Shown here: one piece after another, positions 42,871 to 56,420 of the stretch
How positions within the stretch are numbered: the stretch's first letter is position 1
Layout of the letters: each line of letters starts with the position of its first letter
Assembly (NCBI GenBank): GCA_017590115.1
Contig: JAGGNK010013114.1
Location: 744,001 to 808,000, forward strand
Length of the DNA: 64,000 nucleotides
Reading direction: 5' to 3'
Origin: Montifringilla adamsi
Lineage: Eukaryota; Chordata; Aves; Passeriformes; Passeridae
Translations under genes and position numbers: made by a program
The notes under the pieces: model-generated
The model's input: the letters and a program-made list of their open reading frames with translations, nothing else
Told to the model about the DNA's origin: nothing
Databases searched by the model: none

Positions 42871-44954
42871 CTTGTTCTGTCAGAAGGCATTTAGTTGCAT
42901 ACTGTGTAAATTCTCTGAATCAATTAAAAGTTTTTCCTAAAGGTGTTTTGTAAATGGAAGTGAATTTGATCTTTGGAGTGGAAGACGCTGATTATGGATC
43001 ATAGGGAGCTACTGCCAGTGACTTCTTAATGTAAGTATTTCAGAATTTAAGTTAATTTCATTAAGGACTTTTGGGTGAGCATTCACAGAAAGGTCAAAGT
43101 GAATTCACAGATAATCAAGTTATAGAAAAGGTTTCTGCATAAATTCCAGACTTCTCAACGTCGTATTTTTGTTATGAAAATGCTGACAGAATGATACAAC
43201 ATATTTCTCCTAGTCGGAAGGGGAAAAGTGAAAATGACACTCAGTTGTTAAACAGGTGTATTTGAGTATTAAATGTGGAACGTGGCTAATGTGTATGCTG
43301 CACTGTGAGGACAGGAAATACAGCAGGCCTTTGAGATCTACAGCAAGTAAAGCAACAGGAAGTCAGTTCTTAAATCCTTTCTCTGTAGAAACATATAATC
43401 CAAGCCATTTAGAGGCTAATTATTTGTAAATTTTAGGGCAATGTACAAGTTATCAACAAACCTCTTATCTTAAAAAGCTCAGCCCAAATTATGAATAATT
43501 TCAATGGTGCTGGTGTATCTCTACCCACAGTTTAAGGGCCACTTTTGCCTTATATTGTACATACCTGTAGTTACTGTTTTTGTTATAAAACTTGTATTAC
43601 TAAGCAGGAATTCTAATTATAGTACTGCAGTGATATTTTTTGAAAAGAAAAATTAAAAAAGTTGGTATGCTACTTACTGTCTCTTTTAGCTTCAATGATT
43701 TTTTAAAAATTATATTTGCTAGAGATGTGTTGGCTCTTGTTTTATTCTGCATGCACCACGGTCTATATTGTTGACTATAAGGTGACAGTTATGATGCAGG
43801 AATGACAGAAAGGAGGTCTGGAGTAGGAAAGAAAGTCTTGGAGTAAACTTCCCTGTCAAATGAAAGCTCTTACCTTTGTGTCATAGTGAAAGTTGGTGTT
43901 TCTGTGCTCACTGTGGTCACTTCTATTCTTCACTTGTCTCACAAATTCTTTTGCATTGTGATTTGTATGAGAATTTGTAAAGAACTTTACATGTATTACC
44001 CACCAAAAATACCGTTGATGGCACAGTTGCAATTTTTAAAGTTGCCTTTTCCTGTTAGCCCTAATACATGGGTCTCACCTGTGATTGGATCTTTTCCTTC
44101 CTCCTACATGTCAGCTGTAGTTTCAAAAGCAGGTACAGCCAAATAAGCTTTTTCAATATAGGTGTAGTCTACTGAATGTGTGAGAAGTTTCCCTTCAGGG
44201 AAGGAAAAGGGTGGTATTATGTAACTTGTTCTCCTGGGTATACTTAGTGCTTTCAGATACTTTTATATGGAAACTTGAAAAATACATTTTATCTCTCTGA
44301 CCCATGGGAAACTGGATTTTTGGCCTGTGCTTTGCCTCTTCAAGGGATGATACTACTTGATTTCTTACTCTTTTTCTTATTTGGGAATAAGTTGGGGGAC
44401 AGCTGTTCTTTGCACCTGGAGCCCTTCAAAGTATGATGTTTGGGGAAGAAAAAAATTTTTTAAATCACATGTACTCATTCTACCAACATGGGCATGTATA
44501 AAAAGGAGGGAGGCCTGCTGCACTGTCTGTTCTGCCATCCTTTGGCTTGGTGAGATTGGGATGAGTGGTTCCCTTTACTGCTCCAAGGGGTAGGTTGAAC
44601 AGTTCTCTGGTTGAAGGAAGGTTTGTAATTGTTACACGCAGTAGTGGTTGTGCATTTTACAGTGGTTATGCACTTCCCATCTTTTGTCTCTCTGCGTGTT
44701 TCCTGAAAGGGGAGGTGTGTAAGAGATTGGGTAAAGATAAAATGGGTAATCCAGGGTGATCATTCTGCCATTATGTGCTTTCAGCTTACAGAATAATCTT
44801 GTATGCTACACAAAATCTACAATTCTACAAACATGCTTCTAAAAAGCCCAGGGCTGGAAAATATGTACATAAGACAGCAATGTTTTGTGCTGAGTAAAGG
44901 GAGCACTTGGTGTTTAAAGCCAAGGAAGAGCAGCATGGTACTTAGTGTGTTGGT
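42871..44954. other. Intergenic, TBC1D23 to NIT2
   Basis: AT-rich sequence with no supported exon, RNA gene or recognised repeat. It leads up to the CR1 copy that precedes the NIT2 promoter. Confidence 0.55.
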
Positions 44955-45455
44955 TTCACAGAATTGGCAGTGTTGGACAGGACCTCTGGAGCACATCTAG
45001 TCCAAGTTCCCTGCCAAGGCAGGGTCACCTAGAGCAGGTAACACAGGAACTTGCCCAGGTGGGTTTGGAATGTCTCCAGAAAGGGACACTTCACTGGACA
45101 GCCTGTTCAGTGCTCTGCCACCCTCAATGTAAGGAAGTTCCTCCTCATGCTGAGGTGAAACTTCATGTCTTAGTTTATGGCCATTGCTCCTTGTCCTGTC
45201 ACTGTGCACCACTGACATTAGTCTGGCACCACCTTCTTTGAGATGTTTATATGCACTGATGACATCCCCTCTCAGCCTTCCCTTCTCTGGACTAAACAGG
45301 CCCAGCTCCCACAGTCTCTCCTCATAAGAGACGTGCTCCAGACCCCAAATCATTTTTGTAGCCTCCAGTGCACTCTCTCTAGTACTCCTTATCTTTCTGG
45401 TTCTGAGGAGCCCAGAAGTGGACACTGCTCCGCATCTGGAGCACTGTGCATGTAT
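44955..45455 (-). mobile_element. CR1 LINE, about 0.5 kb, antisense to NIT2
   Basis: Reverse-complement CR1 landmarks in order are CACAGAATTGGCAGTGTTGG, GACCTCTGGAGCACATCTAG, AAGGAAGTTCCTCCTCATGC, GCCATTGCTCCTTGTCCTGT, GATGACATCCCCTCTCAGCC and CAGCTCCCACAGTCTCTCCT. On the minus strand the block is mostly open for about 180 codons, which reflects low divergence of CR1 3' sequence rather than a gene. It stops about 150 bases before the NIT2 CpG island. Confidence 0.93.
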
Positions 45456-45589
45456 TTGTACCTTGGGGGATGCTGTTCTTGTAAAGAAAGAGGGGGATGT
45501 CCCAGGTGAATGAGTTACCTGTAAACTGGTACAGGTCCCTTGCATGAGCCCTTAGCAGACTGCCAGGGTTTGTTGGGCAGGGCAAGCGG

Positions 45590-46110
45590 CTCTCTGCACA
45601 GCCGGAGCTTTGGGGGCTCCGCTGTTGCTGCCGGCGCTGAACGGGCCCGGGGGAGCGTTGCGCGCTCGCTGCCACCTAGGCAGGGCGGGGGTGCCTCATC
45701 CCTGCTCTTGGCCGCTCAGAACGCGGTCCCGGCACCAGCCGGGCGCTGGAAGGCGGCGTCAGGAGGGTTCTGGATAGGCCGCGGCCCGGGGCCGGCACTG
45801 CGAGTCCCGGCAGGCCCCGCGGGCCGCGCCCGCCCGGGCGGTGCCGGGAATGCGGGCGGCCGGCGGAGCCATGGCGTGTGAGTGGGAGCCTTTCCCGTCC
45901 CTCTCCTCCCGCGGTCCCGGCGCCCGCACCGCCGGGAAACGCTGCGCGGGCCGCTGTCCCGGGTGTCTCCCGGCCCCTGTGAGACCGAGAAAGGCCTCGG
46001 CGCTGGGCGCTGGCACAGCCTGTGGAATAGTGCAGGGAGGAGAGAGCTGCGCTGGGCACAGACCGGGATACAGTGCTCGCCCTGCAGGGTCAGCTCCTCC
46101 AGAAACACGA
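45590..46110. promoter_or_regulatory. NIT2: CpG island promoter of NIT2
   Basis: A GC/CpG-rich block surrounds the NIT2 start codon at 45871, with a GC box (GGGCGGGG) near 45683 and no TATA box. It begins shortly after the antisense CR1 copy. An ETS-like CTTCCGG is present near 46130 in intron 1. Confidence 0.8.
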
Positions 46111-49100
46111 GCGAACCGGGCGTGCTTCGCTTCCGGTGCTCTAAAACAAAAAAGCAAGCATGTTTTGTAGTGTAGTGGTACAAATGTGAACCATTATTTT
46201 ACTCCGTTGCGCTTTTACCTGGTTGTGGCCTACATTGCTTTGGGTTTATCCTGAGAGTTGCTTTTAACGAAGGTTTTGGGTTTTTGGGTCCCAGCTGATC
46301 AAGGCTGGGAGCAGAGGTCTCTCTCCACAGCACTGCTGCACATTTCTCTGCATTTCTATTGCTTCCACATCTGAATGTTTGTTAGCGAAACTGTGGCACA
46401 AATACGTGTGTTCTGTTGTGGCTGAGCTTCAGTTTTGTGCCTTATCGAACTTCAAACCTGAGGCATATAATGTTATATTTATATATAGGAAAATAATATT
46501 AATTACCTTAATTACATTTCCTGGTGTTTTAACCATTATGTTTTTGGTTTTTTTCCTAGTGCCTTTTTTTTCGTCTTTTTTTTTTTTCTTTTACTCTGAA
46601 ATATAAATCTTTCAAGTGGGTGAACTAAAACACATTCCACAAATGCTGGGAAATTTTTGACAGATCCCTGTTATGATTATCTCGGTAGGTCTGGAACCTG
46701 TGGTTACATCTGTTCAGAATATCAGATGAGCTTTGTTTGCTCAATAGAGCCAACAGGCCAACAGTAAAGGTCTCTCCCCTGAAGAGTGGCAAAGGGAGCA
46801 GTTAATCGTTTGCTTAATCTCTAGAAATTAGCTGCTTAGCTACTGAAGTAGGAGCAAAGATGTATCTCAACTGCTCCGGATCTAGTCTCATCTTCACTTG
46901 AATCAGCTTTTCCAGTTTCTCTGACCACTGGGACTGTGTTGCTTCCAGCTTTGTCTTTTTCTTATTGTGATCTTTGACTGTATGATGGGGGAGTTTTCCC
47001 CCAGACAGGAGAGGTGCTATGAAACTGGGATACGTTTTTTTTATAAAGCCAGAGAGGATTGGTTGGTTGGTTTGTGTTTGTTTTAAAGAAAACAGTTCTA
47101 CCTGATGATGATCAGAGTGTGTTTCCCTACAACCTGGGGTTCTCAGAGATTAATGGAAGGAAATACAAGGGGTTTGCACAAAACTTGGCTACTTGCAGAG
47201 CCTGCAGTTGTATATCCTGCTTAGTGGGAGTAGAAGCTGTTGATAACACTTGCAACTTGGCCAGAAACCAGTTTGCTAAGAAATTATCAGGAAAGATATT
47301 AACCTTTCTTGGTTTTCTTAGCCATTTCCAAAACTAGGTGTGAATTTAGGGATAAAAGCAAACAATTCCTTTATTTGGTGCTTTGGGGATTATCCAGTCC
47401 TTTGATGTGCAACAAGAAGACTCCCACGTGCACGAAGCCTGGGAAGGAGGTGCTGGGGGGACCTGTGCTCTCTTCTGCGACGTGGTTCCTTCCCCTCGAA
47501 CATGGGCTGGGTGTTGCTGGCACGTGAGCTCTGTGATCTTTGCAGGGAGGTGGCCATGCATGGCTCCCATTGGCAGTTCTGGCTTTCAGTGCTCTCCCTG
47601 TGGTAAGAGACTGTTTTCAGAGTCAGAGATAGGCTGCAGAATGAGTTGGTAGTGGTTTGTGCATATGTTTATATGTTAACTCATTTGTTTTCTTCGGTGC
47701 TTGTTACTGAATTCAAATTTGGAAGAGTTTCCGGTGGGAATTCTGATGAATAATTTTTTTTCTTTTCTGCCATTAGCCTTCCGCCTTGCTCTTATCCAGC
47801 TCCATGTATCTGCTGTTAAATCAGATAATCTCCAACGAGCCTGTGGACTGGTGAGAGAAGCATCAGCTAAAGGAGCAAAACTTGTGGCTCTGCCTGTGAG
47901 TAAAGATCATGGCCCTTGTACTTCAAACCCTTCAAAACCTCTTTCTATTGTTCTTAATGCAACATATATTCCTCTTCCTCCCTGGATAGCTTAGGTGCTG
48001 TATGAAGCTTTAAAATAAAACTAAAAGCTAAAAAATCCCAGGGGTTGTAGCTGGTAGCACACTAAGAGGTAGGGAGTGAAAAGGGAAACAAAAAACAGGT
48101 TGATCTTTTTTATAGTGTAAAATTCTGGTAAAGTTTTTGCTGGTTTAAATCCTAGGCAATGCCATCACTGAAATATTCTGAATTCAGGTAAGTGACACTG
48201 TAGTTTGAATCTTTGCTGAAGAAGTGTAGAAAAAAGGCAATTTTCAGCTAAAAAATGTTGACATGAAGGTGAAAGAGGGTACACAGTAGCTCTCCTTGCT
48301 GTAAACATTCCAGACACATGAGAAACAAAATAGACTTAAAACATATTTCTAGCAGGTCATTTGTGGCTGTATAATGTTTAAGACACATTTCTCTTGAGAC
48401 TTCCATGTGTGGAAACATACATAGCCACTTAAAATGATCAATCACTTCTGATTTACTTTTTGCGCTTTAGCCATAATTATTTTGCTGAATTTTCACATAG
48501 TGGGTGTGCTGACAACAGGGTGGACTTCCCAGTGCAGCTTTGAGCTTTTCTCCTCTCTTCATGGGAGAACTTGTGTTACTCCTGTACATCTGACACAGGA
48601 GTGCAAAGTTCATCTCTGGGTGAACTTTGGGTCTCAGTTTTACACAAAAACAGAATGTTTTCTCTCCTGTTGTCATGGGGGAAGCGTTGAGCAACCTTCC
48701 CTGCTCCTCTGTGCTAATGTGGTTCTTGTGTTGCAAATGTGACCATTCAGTATTCTGCGTAGAGATTACCATTATTTACTGGTTTCATCACGTGTACAAG
48801 CATTGAATTTGCCAGACTTATTTAGCTGAGATACTCACTTTGCCAACAAAGATTTATGCTTTTAGAATACAAGTTGTGGAACATGGGCAAGGCATTTCAC
48901 AGACTTTTGGGAGATACATTTTGTATAGACATTAGCATGGGCATGAAATATTGTCTTTCCATTGTTTTGTTTCTTTGGGGGTCTGTTTTTTGTTTTAATA
49001 ACTTCATATAAAGGAAAGTAACTCATACTGGATATATGAAGATGGAGGCAGCTGGCTTTGCTTTCACTTCTTTGAAGTTCAGCCCAGATATCAAAAGCCT

Positions 49101-52100
49101 GGGAAGCTCATTTTGACAGCCTGCAGAGACTTCCCTTCCTGCTTCCTCCATCTACAGGTTGTGCTGTGGGTTAGCTGGCACCTGCTGACCTAGTGCCCTG
49201 TATAGGGGAAAAAAGCCCTTTCCAGCTTGGATTAATTTATTCCACTTCAGGAGGACCTACCTCAGTTGTTAAGAAGTTTGCTTGAGCAGATAAAGCAGAA
49301 GTGTTTATTGTGCTCGTCACAGTTTGATTTTTTTTTCCCCCTTTTTCTTTGTGGGGGTTGGGAGTGTGTTTGTCACTTCTGATGAACAAAGGGAACAATG
49401 GATGTGTCTGAGCTGGGAGTCCCTTTCTCACAGAAGAGAAGTTGCTGCCGCAGTTTGATAGCCTATCTGTAGCCTCCAGCTGTACTCCTTCAGGGTACAA
49501 GAAAGTGTTGGGGTGGAGTGTCTCACGTCCTCACAGAACTGGCAAGTGTAATGCAGAGTGAAAGTTCCTCATATCTTGGGCATCTCAAATACCAGTAGTC
49601 CACCTATTTTAGGCATCTAAACTACTCTACTAACCTGACTGTGTAAAGATCGCATGCCTGGTTCTAAAGGGATGGCAAATCTTTAACAAGGGCCTAAGTT
49701 GGAGGGTACTGTTCAGTTGTGAGGAAATAATGTTTGAAGGATTGTTTTAGAAAAACAGTAAGTAATTTTGAGAAATGCATGCTTTTGCAAATGTCCTTTT
49801 AAAAATGAAGAAATCATGGGCTGTGGATGAGCATTTCACAGTTTTGCGAGGATCTGTTGAGTTTGTAGCTTGTCAAATGAGAGCTGTGTAGAACTTGGCT
49901 CCTCATTCTGATGTGAACATCCCTTGTGTTCTTGCTAAGCCCAGAGCAGTGAATGTGCTATTTTTACAGCTTGCATGATAGTCTTAGCTCTTGTTCTATT
50001 TGGCATGCACTCCACAAGCACACCTGTTGTATTTTCAACAATTGTTCAAGTCTCTCTGGCCTTCCTGGCATTTTCTGGTTCACTTACTGATCTCCTATAA
50101 ACTAAACTACTGTAACCAAAGGTTGTTTGAGAACATGGTTAGAGAGGAGTTGGAAAAGTTAGGTACATCTCATTGTAGTGGTGTTACTGGATTTTAGTTT
50201 CTTTTTTTTTCCCTCCATCTAATATAGGAATGCTTTAATTCTCCATATGGAACCCAATACTTTAAGGAGTATGCAGAGAAGATCCCCGGGGAGTCAACAC
50301 AACAGCTGTCAGAAGTTGCAAAGGAGTGCAGCATATATCTCGTTGGAGGTACTTTACTCTTAGTGACCATCTCACTGGGGAAAAAATGGGCAGTGTCTAT
50401 TACTGCCATTGGATCAAAATTACATAAATAATACAGTGGGGGAAATCTCTGTTCTTGCCTTTACAAAGGATCCATTCCAGAAGAGGATGGTGGAAAGCTC
50501 TATAATACATGTACTGTCTTTGGGCCTGATGGTGCTCTTCTGGCAAAGCATAGGAAGGTAAGATGGCAGAATATTGTTATTAAAAGTTTTCTCAGCAGTG
50601 TTGCACAAATTATTTCATCTGTACTTAAAGGAGGTATAAATTAATAGAATCTTGCATTAATAATAAGTTGTGTACCATCACCCATGAAATTTCATATAAC
50701 TTTTATTTGGGATATGTAAACACCACGTCAAAAGGTGGTAATAAATTTGTTCTGGATAAGGATGACAAAATACTAGAAGGTGTAATCGGCTTTCCCCATG
50801 TCCTGGGAAAACCATGGTAAAGAGTGAAACCTGATGCAACTCATATATCTCTATACCCAGGCCTAAGTCTAAAACACAGTGCCACTTGAGTGGGATCAGG
50901 ATTTTCCCTCAGCTTCCTGATGGATTTTTTCCTTCTGTTATAATAAATACTCTTCTTTACATACTTTGTGCTATACATGTGATTAGTGCAGACATGCAGA
51001 GTCCAAGTTGTGCTGTCACTGCTGTTTGTAGTAGATGTTTGCTTGCTGTCATCTTCCACCTCATCATTGCTTTGTGCTTTCTGGAAAACTGCCTCCCATT
51101 TGTAACTCCGGAGTCAGTTTCTCTTCATGGGACTGTTCTGTTCATTCTTATCCCCAGTTTCTGTTCATGGGACTGTGCACACAGGGATCACTCCATGAGT
51201 GAACAGCAGCTTATTTCTTTTAAGGTTAAACCAAAAAGATAATGCAGGGTTGCTTGGAACAAATCAGTTGATGCAGATATTAATTTATTCTGTTTGCTGA
51301 TTCTACATTAGCATTGCTTACTTGATCACCTTGTGCAGTTCTGTGTTGCCTTCCACCTGTCACAACACAGCAGTCTGCAAGCCCAGGAGTTGCTCATAGC
51401 CTGCTGGGTGCAGGCTTGTGCTAAGTATGAACAAATAATAAAATAAAACCAGCTCTGAGGTTAGGAAGCTCCAGTCAGGAACAACACCTTCCACTGCAAG
51501 GGAGGAATGAAGGCAGCTGCAGGCCCTCAGAGGCCCCTGCATAGCTGAAGTAATGGTATTTTCTTGAGAAATTTTACAGGAATGAGACTCAAATGTTAGA
51601 GACAAATCATTAGGTCAAGACATCTAGCTGTTTTGCATGTATTTTCAACTTTAGACATGTATATTTCTGTATAGAAGAAAATACTTTAAATCATCTTTGG
51701 GGCATCTAACAATCTTAAGAAATGTTTACTTTGGAACCTGACAAAAGAGTGGTCTAGATAACAGTAGAAAACACGTGCCTAAAGAGGCTCAAATACCAAA
51801 CAGAGAAATTGTTAGTAATTGTTATTAATCATAGTATAATTGCAGGTTCATTTGTTTGACATTAATGTTCCTGGGAAGATACAGTTCAAAGAGTCTGAAA
51901 CACTGAGTCCAGGAAGTAGTTTCTCCATGTTTGACACACGTGAGTATAAAATAAACTCTCTCTTTAAGGAGCTCTACTACAGTAACACTACAGTCACTCT
52001 GCAGTTCTCTTCCCCCTCCTCCTTTCCAGCAGTGGATTTTTAGACTATCAGATTGTGCATTGGATGACAAATATAGTTTAAGCTTGCTTCAAGTGTTTGG

Positions 52101-55100
52101 GTCACTTCTGAAACTTTTAAAAAGGTGATGTGGTTGCAAAAGGACAGAGGAGTATAGAGGGTTGAAACATATGTCACCCCACTTGCCTTCATTAAAGAAT
52201 GGTCCTATTGATTTATTAGAGGGAAGTGATGGTATTTTTATAGCAGTTACAGCTTGAAAATTGTTCTTATAAAACATGGTCTAGAAAAGAAAGTATCTAA
52301 CAACTACAATGGTACATGCTTCACGTGAGGATGATACAATGATGGAGACAATTAACTAGATGAGGAATCCCATTCCAGCCTTCTTGAATCAACCACCTCA
52401 GATAAAAAAGCAAAATACCTACTCCTCCCCACCCCATATTGCTCAAAAGCTGACACAGTCTGTTAACTGAGCTCTCCAAAGAGTCTTGTCTGCCACAGTC
52501 ACTTTCTCCTCCTTGCAATGTACTTTAAGTACATGGCTATTTTTACTCCATGAAAAGCAGGGAGTGTTTTCTTTTATTGAAAAAAAAATTGAAAAAATTG
52601 CAGCTAAATGAGAGAGGAATATGTTGCACAAAGACCTGATATAACATGATTTTGTGGAAATGACTTTTTTTAAAGGGTAGATAAGACTGCTTCTCACACT
52701 CTTTCTGTCCTCATGAGGCATGAATTCTCCCCCAATACCGGCCAGTGCTTGTTGGACACGCATTTAAATATAGCTCCTCCTGCTGCTGCAAGCCATGTAA
52801 AATAACAGTTGGCTGGATGGCTGCAGGGAGTCTTGTGCTGGTTTTGTGTACTTGTGATAGTGATATGACTTCTGTCTCTTGTTTTTTGAGAACAGCGTAC
52901 TGCAAAGTGGGCCTGGGCATCTGCTATGATATGAGATTTGCTGAGATGGCTCAAATCTACGGCCAGAAAGGTGAGGCTGGGTCACCTAAGGGAGTGTGGG
53001 CAGCCCTAAGGCCAGGGCTGGGCAGGGTTGGTTCTGGGGGGTCCGTGCTGAGTGATCCCTGTGATCAGGCATTCCTTGATCCATGTGATCAGGCATTCTT
53101 ACCCCTGCCCAGTAACACAAAATGCATCCTGTGGCCAGGACTCTTACTCAGATGAGTGACTTCTCTCAGGGAGTAAACCATCACTTCCTGCTCCACATGT
53201 AGTGATGGAGTTGGGGTATCCCCACCACAGCTCTTGGCTGAAGTAACCTGTTATGCGTGGACAGGCTCTGTTTGGTTCCATTCTGGGCAGAGGCTGAGAA
53301 ATGGAAAGAAATTTCACCTTGGGTTTCAGTGTGAAGGGCCACTCTAGGGTAAACCATCTTCCCCTTAATGATGCTTAGGTTCCAATTGTCTCTTAACAAA
53401 GGTTGCCAGCTGCTGATATATCCAGGGGCTTTTAACATGACAACAGGACCAGCTCATTGGGAACTCTTACAAAGGGGAAGGTAAGATCACAGCAAAAGTT
53501 TATTCCCCTGTTCTAGAGGAGTTTTGGTGCATGGAACTGAACTTTCTTGTGTTCCAAATGACACTTGTGTGTCAGAAGTGGTGCTGCAGGGCCACTCAGC
53601 CATTGGAGCTGTACCATCCCTCAGGCCTTGCATGGGACACCAAAATTGTTTTACTTGCAAGGAGAAAAGCAGGAAGTTCTCGGCCTTTACTCCCTCCTGG
53701 CCCTGCTATGCCCTTTCAATGACCCTTTCCCATGGCTTTATAAGCACCCTTCACACACAAATTCTAGAGAGAAGAGCCAGTAACCATTTGGGAAGTGCTC
53801 TAATTACAGGTAGAAATAGACTGAGATTCCTGAATCCAGTGTTGTTTATTCATTTGGTCAGCTTCAATCAATTTTGCTACATCCTGAATGAACCTGTGAA
53901 TTACATGATATTTTATGCACTAACTCTGGAGCCAGGTGCTAGAGACTTCGCTTTCCAGGCTCTTCTTTCCCTGACCTTTGTATCATTCACAGTTTGGGCT
54001 AGTCATTTGGAGGATATATAGCTTGTTCTTCAGAGTGAATTCTTTCTCTTCTGCTTAATTAAATGGTATTATAAAAAACAATTCTTCTCACGTTTTCCCT
54101 CCCTTCATCTTTCTGTGAACACAGAGCTGTTGATAATCAACTCTATGTAGCTACTGTATCTCCTGCTAGAGATGAAAAAGCATCCTATGTTGCCTGGGGA
54201 CACAGCACTGTAGTAAATCCATGGTGAGTTCAATAAAATAAAAAACACCACCTTTTCTTTGGTTAAAAAAAATATTTTAGTTGACAGTCACACTTCAGTC
54301 CTACTTTTCCATCTACTGATAAAAGTGCAAATTCTTTGTAAAAAGCACATGAGACTTGAGCCTACATTCTCAAGATCATGATCTAAAACGGCCAAACTGA
54401 AAAAACAAGAAGTAAACTAGAACTAGTTTTGAGTATCTATTCATTTTGGTAGTAAAGCATTAGTTGAACTGCTGACCTTGTCACCTTGTCCCTGAAGTTC
54501 AGTCCATTATATGCTATGCATAGGGTAATTCTCTTAAACAGCTCACACAGAACTATCTCATTTCCTCAAAGAACAACACTGCTTTGACATAAGAAAGAAC
54601 AAGAAGAATGTCTTCAGCTAGAGAAGAGAGATTCTGACTTGAGCAGAAGTCACGCAGGTGCACAGGAGGTAAAAGTGACCAAATCTTCAGGCAGTTGTTT
54701 TTCTTTCAGATAAATCTACTGATAGCTCTGTTCCAGTTGTTTGCACAGTAAGAAAACTTTGTCTGTGTTGTGAGCTTTTAACTTTATGTGATGAAAGCAC
54801 TGACAGAACACTTGGGGGAGACACAGTCATGTTCAGAAGTTCATGCAGAGTAAAAGTACACTATTAAAAGCCAGCAGGGTCTTCAAAGGAGAAAGTGTTC
54901 ATCTTTGCCAATGTGGTTGTTCCTTTCCCCTTGAGGTATGTTGCATGCTCACAGGCACTGATTCTCAGAGTGGCTTTTACCACAGTTCTTGATCTTTGAA
55001 AGACACTTATGTTAAGTATGTATATATCACATATAGACAGTCCCATATATAAAGCCTGGAAGGCATTTCTATCATGCCAGAGTTATGGATTATGATGCTA

Positions 55101-55782
55101 TTTTTAGGACAGCCCTGTCATTACAGCTGTAGGCATCAAGGGTAGGAACTCCTCTTTGTACAAACAGCAGCAACTGCACTGATGCCTTGAAACCAATGTG
55201 TTAATCCTGTGAACAAATGTGCTTAATTTTGCAGGGGTGAAGTCATAGCCAAAGCTGGGGCTGAGGAAACAGTTGTATACACAGATATAGGTAAGGGAAA
55301 AATTGTTTTGGTTTTTTCCCCACTTTTTTTCTTGAGTACAGGTTATGACACTAAGGAGAGACAGTGGCCTTACACATGCAACTACAGATGATGCAGCATT
55401 CCTCTGCCTTGTCTACTTTTGCTAGGTTAAAGCAAGAACCAGCAGCACTTGGCTGTACTGTTCTATGTACAGTACTTTACAGCTGTACCCGTCTAGTTCA
55501 CTTCCTTAGGGAGAAGGTGCCACCTTAGGAAAGAGCAAAGCTGAGGCGTCCTTCAGCCCTGGCTGCTCACTTGCAGTGCCCTACCACCCCATTCTCCATC
55601 AAAGCTGCTATTTTTCCCTGTCTTACCTCAGGGCAAGTCAGGAGCTTTCTTCTTTGTCTGCTGTTCTCTTAACTATTTTCTTCTCTCCTGCAGATCTAAA
55701 GAAACTTGCAGAAATACGTCAGCAGATTCCTATTTTAAGCCAGAAGCGTTCTGATCTCTATGGTGTAGAGATGAAAAAGTGA
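45871..55782 (+). CDS. NIT2: NIT2 omega-amidase, complete (10 coding exons, 275 aa)
   Basis: Coding exons: 45871-45877, 47777-47895, 50228-50348, 50469-50557, 51846-51939, 52896-52970, 53402-53480, 54125-54223, 55235-55290, 55694-55782 (TGA 55780-55782). All junctions are GT/AG and in frame. The 275 residues align almost throughout with human NIT2 (276). NIT2 is a nitrilase-superfamily omega-amidase that hydrolyses alpha-ketoglutaramate and alpha-ketosuccinamate to the oxo acid and ammonia, the last step of the glutaminase II pathway, in cytosol and mitochondria. The Glu-Lys-Cys triad is intact: Glu43 is the first codon of exon 3, Lys112 is the last codon of exon 4 (LLAKHRK), and Cys153 is in exon 6 ([11 protein letters not shown]). 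These are the human positions. The start exon contributes only MA plus one base, and the ATG is placed by homology ([11 protein letters not shown] versus [11 protein letters not shown]). Confidence 0.97.
45878..47776 (+). other. NIT2: NIT2 intron 1
   Basis: GTGAGT at 45878 to ATTAG at 47776. The first part is CpG island. A locally GC-richer patch at about 47390-47650, without splice borders or a recognised product, may be an unclassified old repeat. Confidence 0.75.
47896..50227 (+). other. NIT2: NIT2 intron 2
   Basis: GTGAGT at 47896 to ATATAG at 50227. It contains no supported exon or recognised mobile element. The Glu43 catalytic codon starts directly after it. Confidence 0.75.
53055..53099 (+). 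repeat. Short tandem duplication in NIT2 intron 6
   Basis: Two adjacent copies of about 22 bp share GATCC, TGTGATCAGGCATTC and a following C/T-rich end, with two mismatches. Confidence 0.8.
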
Positions 55783-56420
55783 AGCTGGGTGAAGAGGAAA
55801 GGTTCAGCTGTCACAATGGTTGTTGCCTTCATCTTTGGAAGGATTTCCTTAGTAGTTGCTCCACAACTTACTACCTAATGTGCCAGTAAAGAAACCACCA
55901 CATAACAAAAAACTTGGTGTAATTCTAGTATGATTGAAATGTAACTTTTGTATCTCCTCTCATACTTCAGTATTTCGTAGTATTTTACAGCTAGGATAAA
56001 GATGGAGATGAAATCAGTTCAACACAGCAGTGATTAACATTGATTTTTATGCATCATAATGTTTTAGTTACCTTCTGAGGGCTGTTTTGTAGGACACAGA
56101 AATGGAAATTTTGTTCTCTGAAACTCCTTCTCAAGTCAGCTTTAGTATTATGAATTTTTCAGTGAATTGTCAGAAAATCTAGAAGCATGATTCTTCTTAC
56201 TCTGTCCTTTTTAGATGTACATGACTTAACCAAGGTCCTTGAATGCCCTACTTCTAACTTGGGAAGCTTAAAATTTAACACACTAAGCAAAACAGGCCAA
56301 ACTCTGCTCTGTGCCACTCAGGACACCTCAAGAAGCTGCCAGACAGAGCTGCTCCTATAGAAGAATCTGTAACAGCTTTTGGTTCATGTGTTTTGTCTGG
56401 ATCTGTGTATTAAATTCTCC
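55783..56420 (+). other. NIT2: NIT2 3' UTR (probable extent)
   Basis: No canonical AATAAA occurs soon after the stop; the first good candidate is ATTAAA at 56409-56414. A later AATAAA is at 57342-57347. The distal end is therefore uncertain. Confidence 0.45.

Noticed and set aside
44997..45545. Minus-strand open frame of 182 codons upstream of NIT2
   Set aside because: It coincides with an antisense CR1 fragment and translates CR1 3' sequence, not a host gene.
45540..46183. Overlapping open frames of 97-155 codons on both strands at the NIT2 promoter
   Set aside because: These are CpG-island composition artefacts. The real coding part is the seven bases 45871-45877 joined to exon 2.
53524..54021. 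Plus-strand open frame of 165 codons in NIT2 intron 7
   Set aside because: It lies wholly between exons 7 and 8, shows no splice sites or known family, and the NIT2 frame is complete without it.
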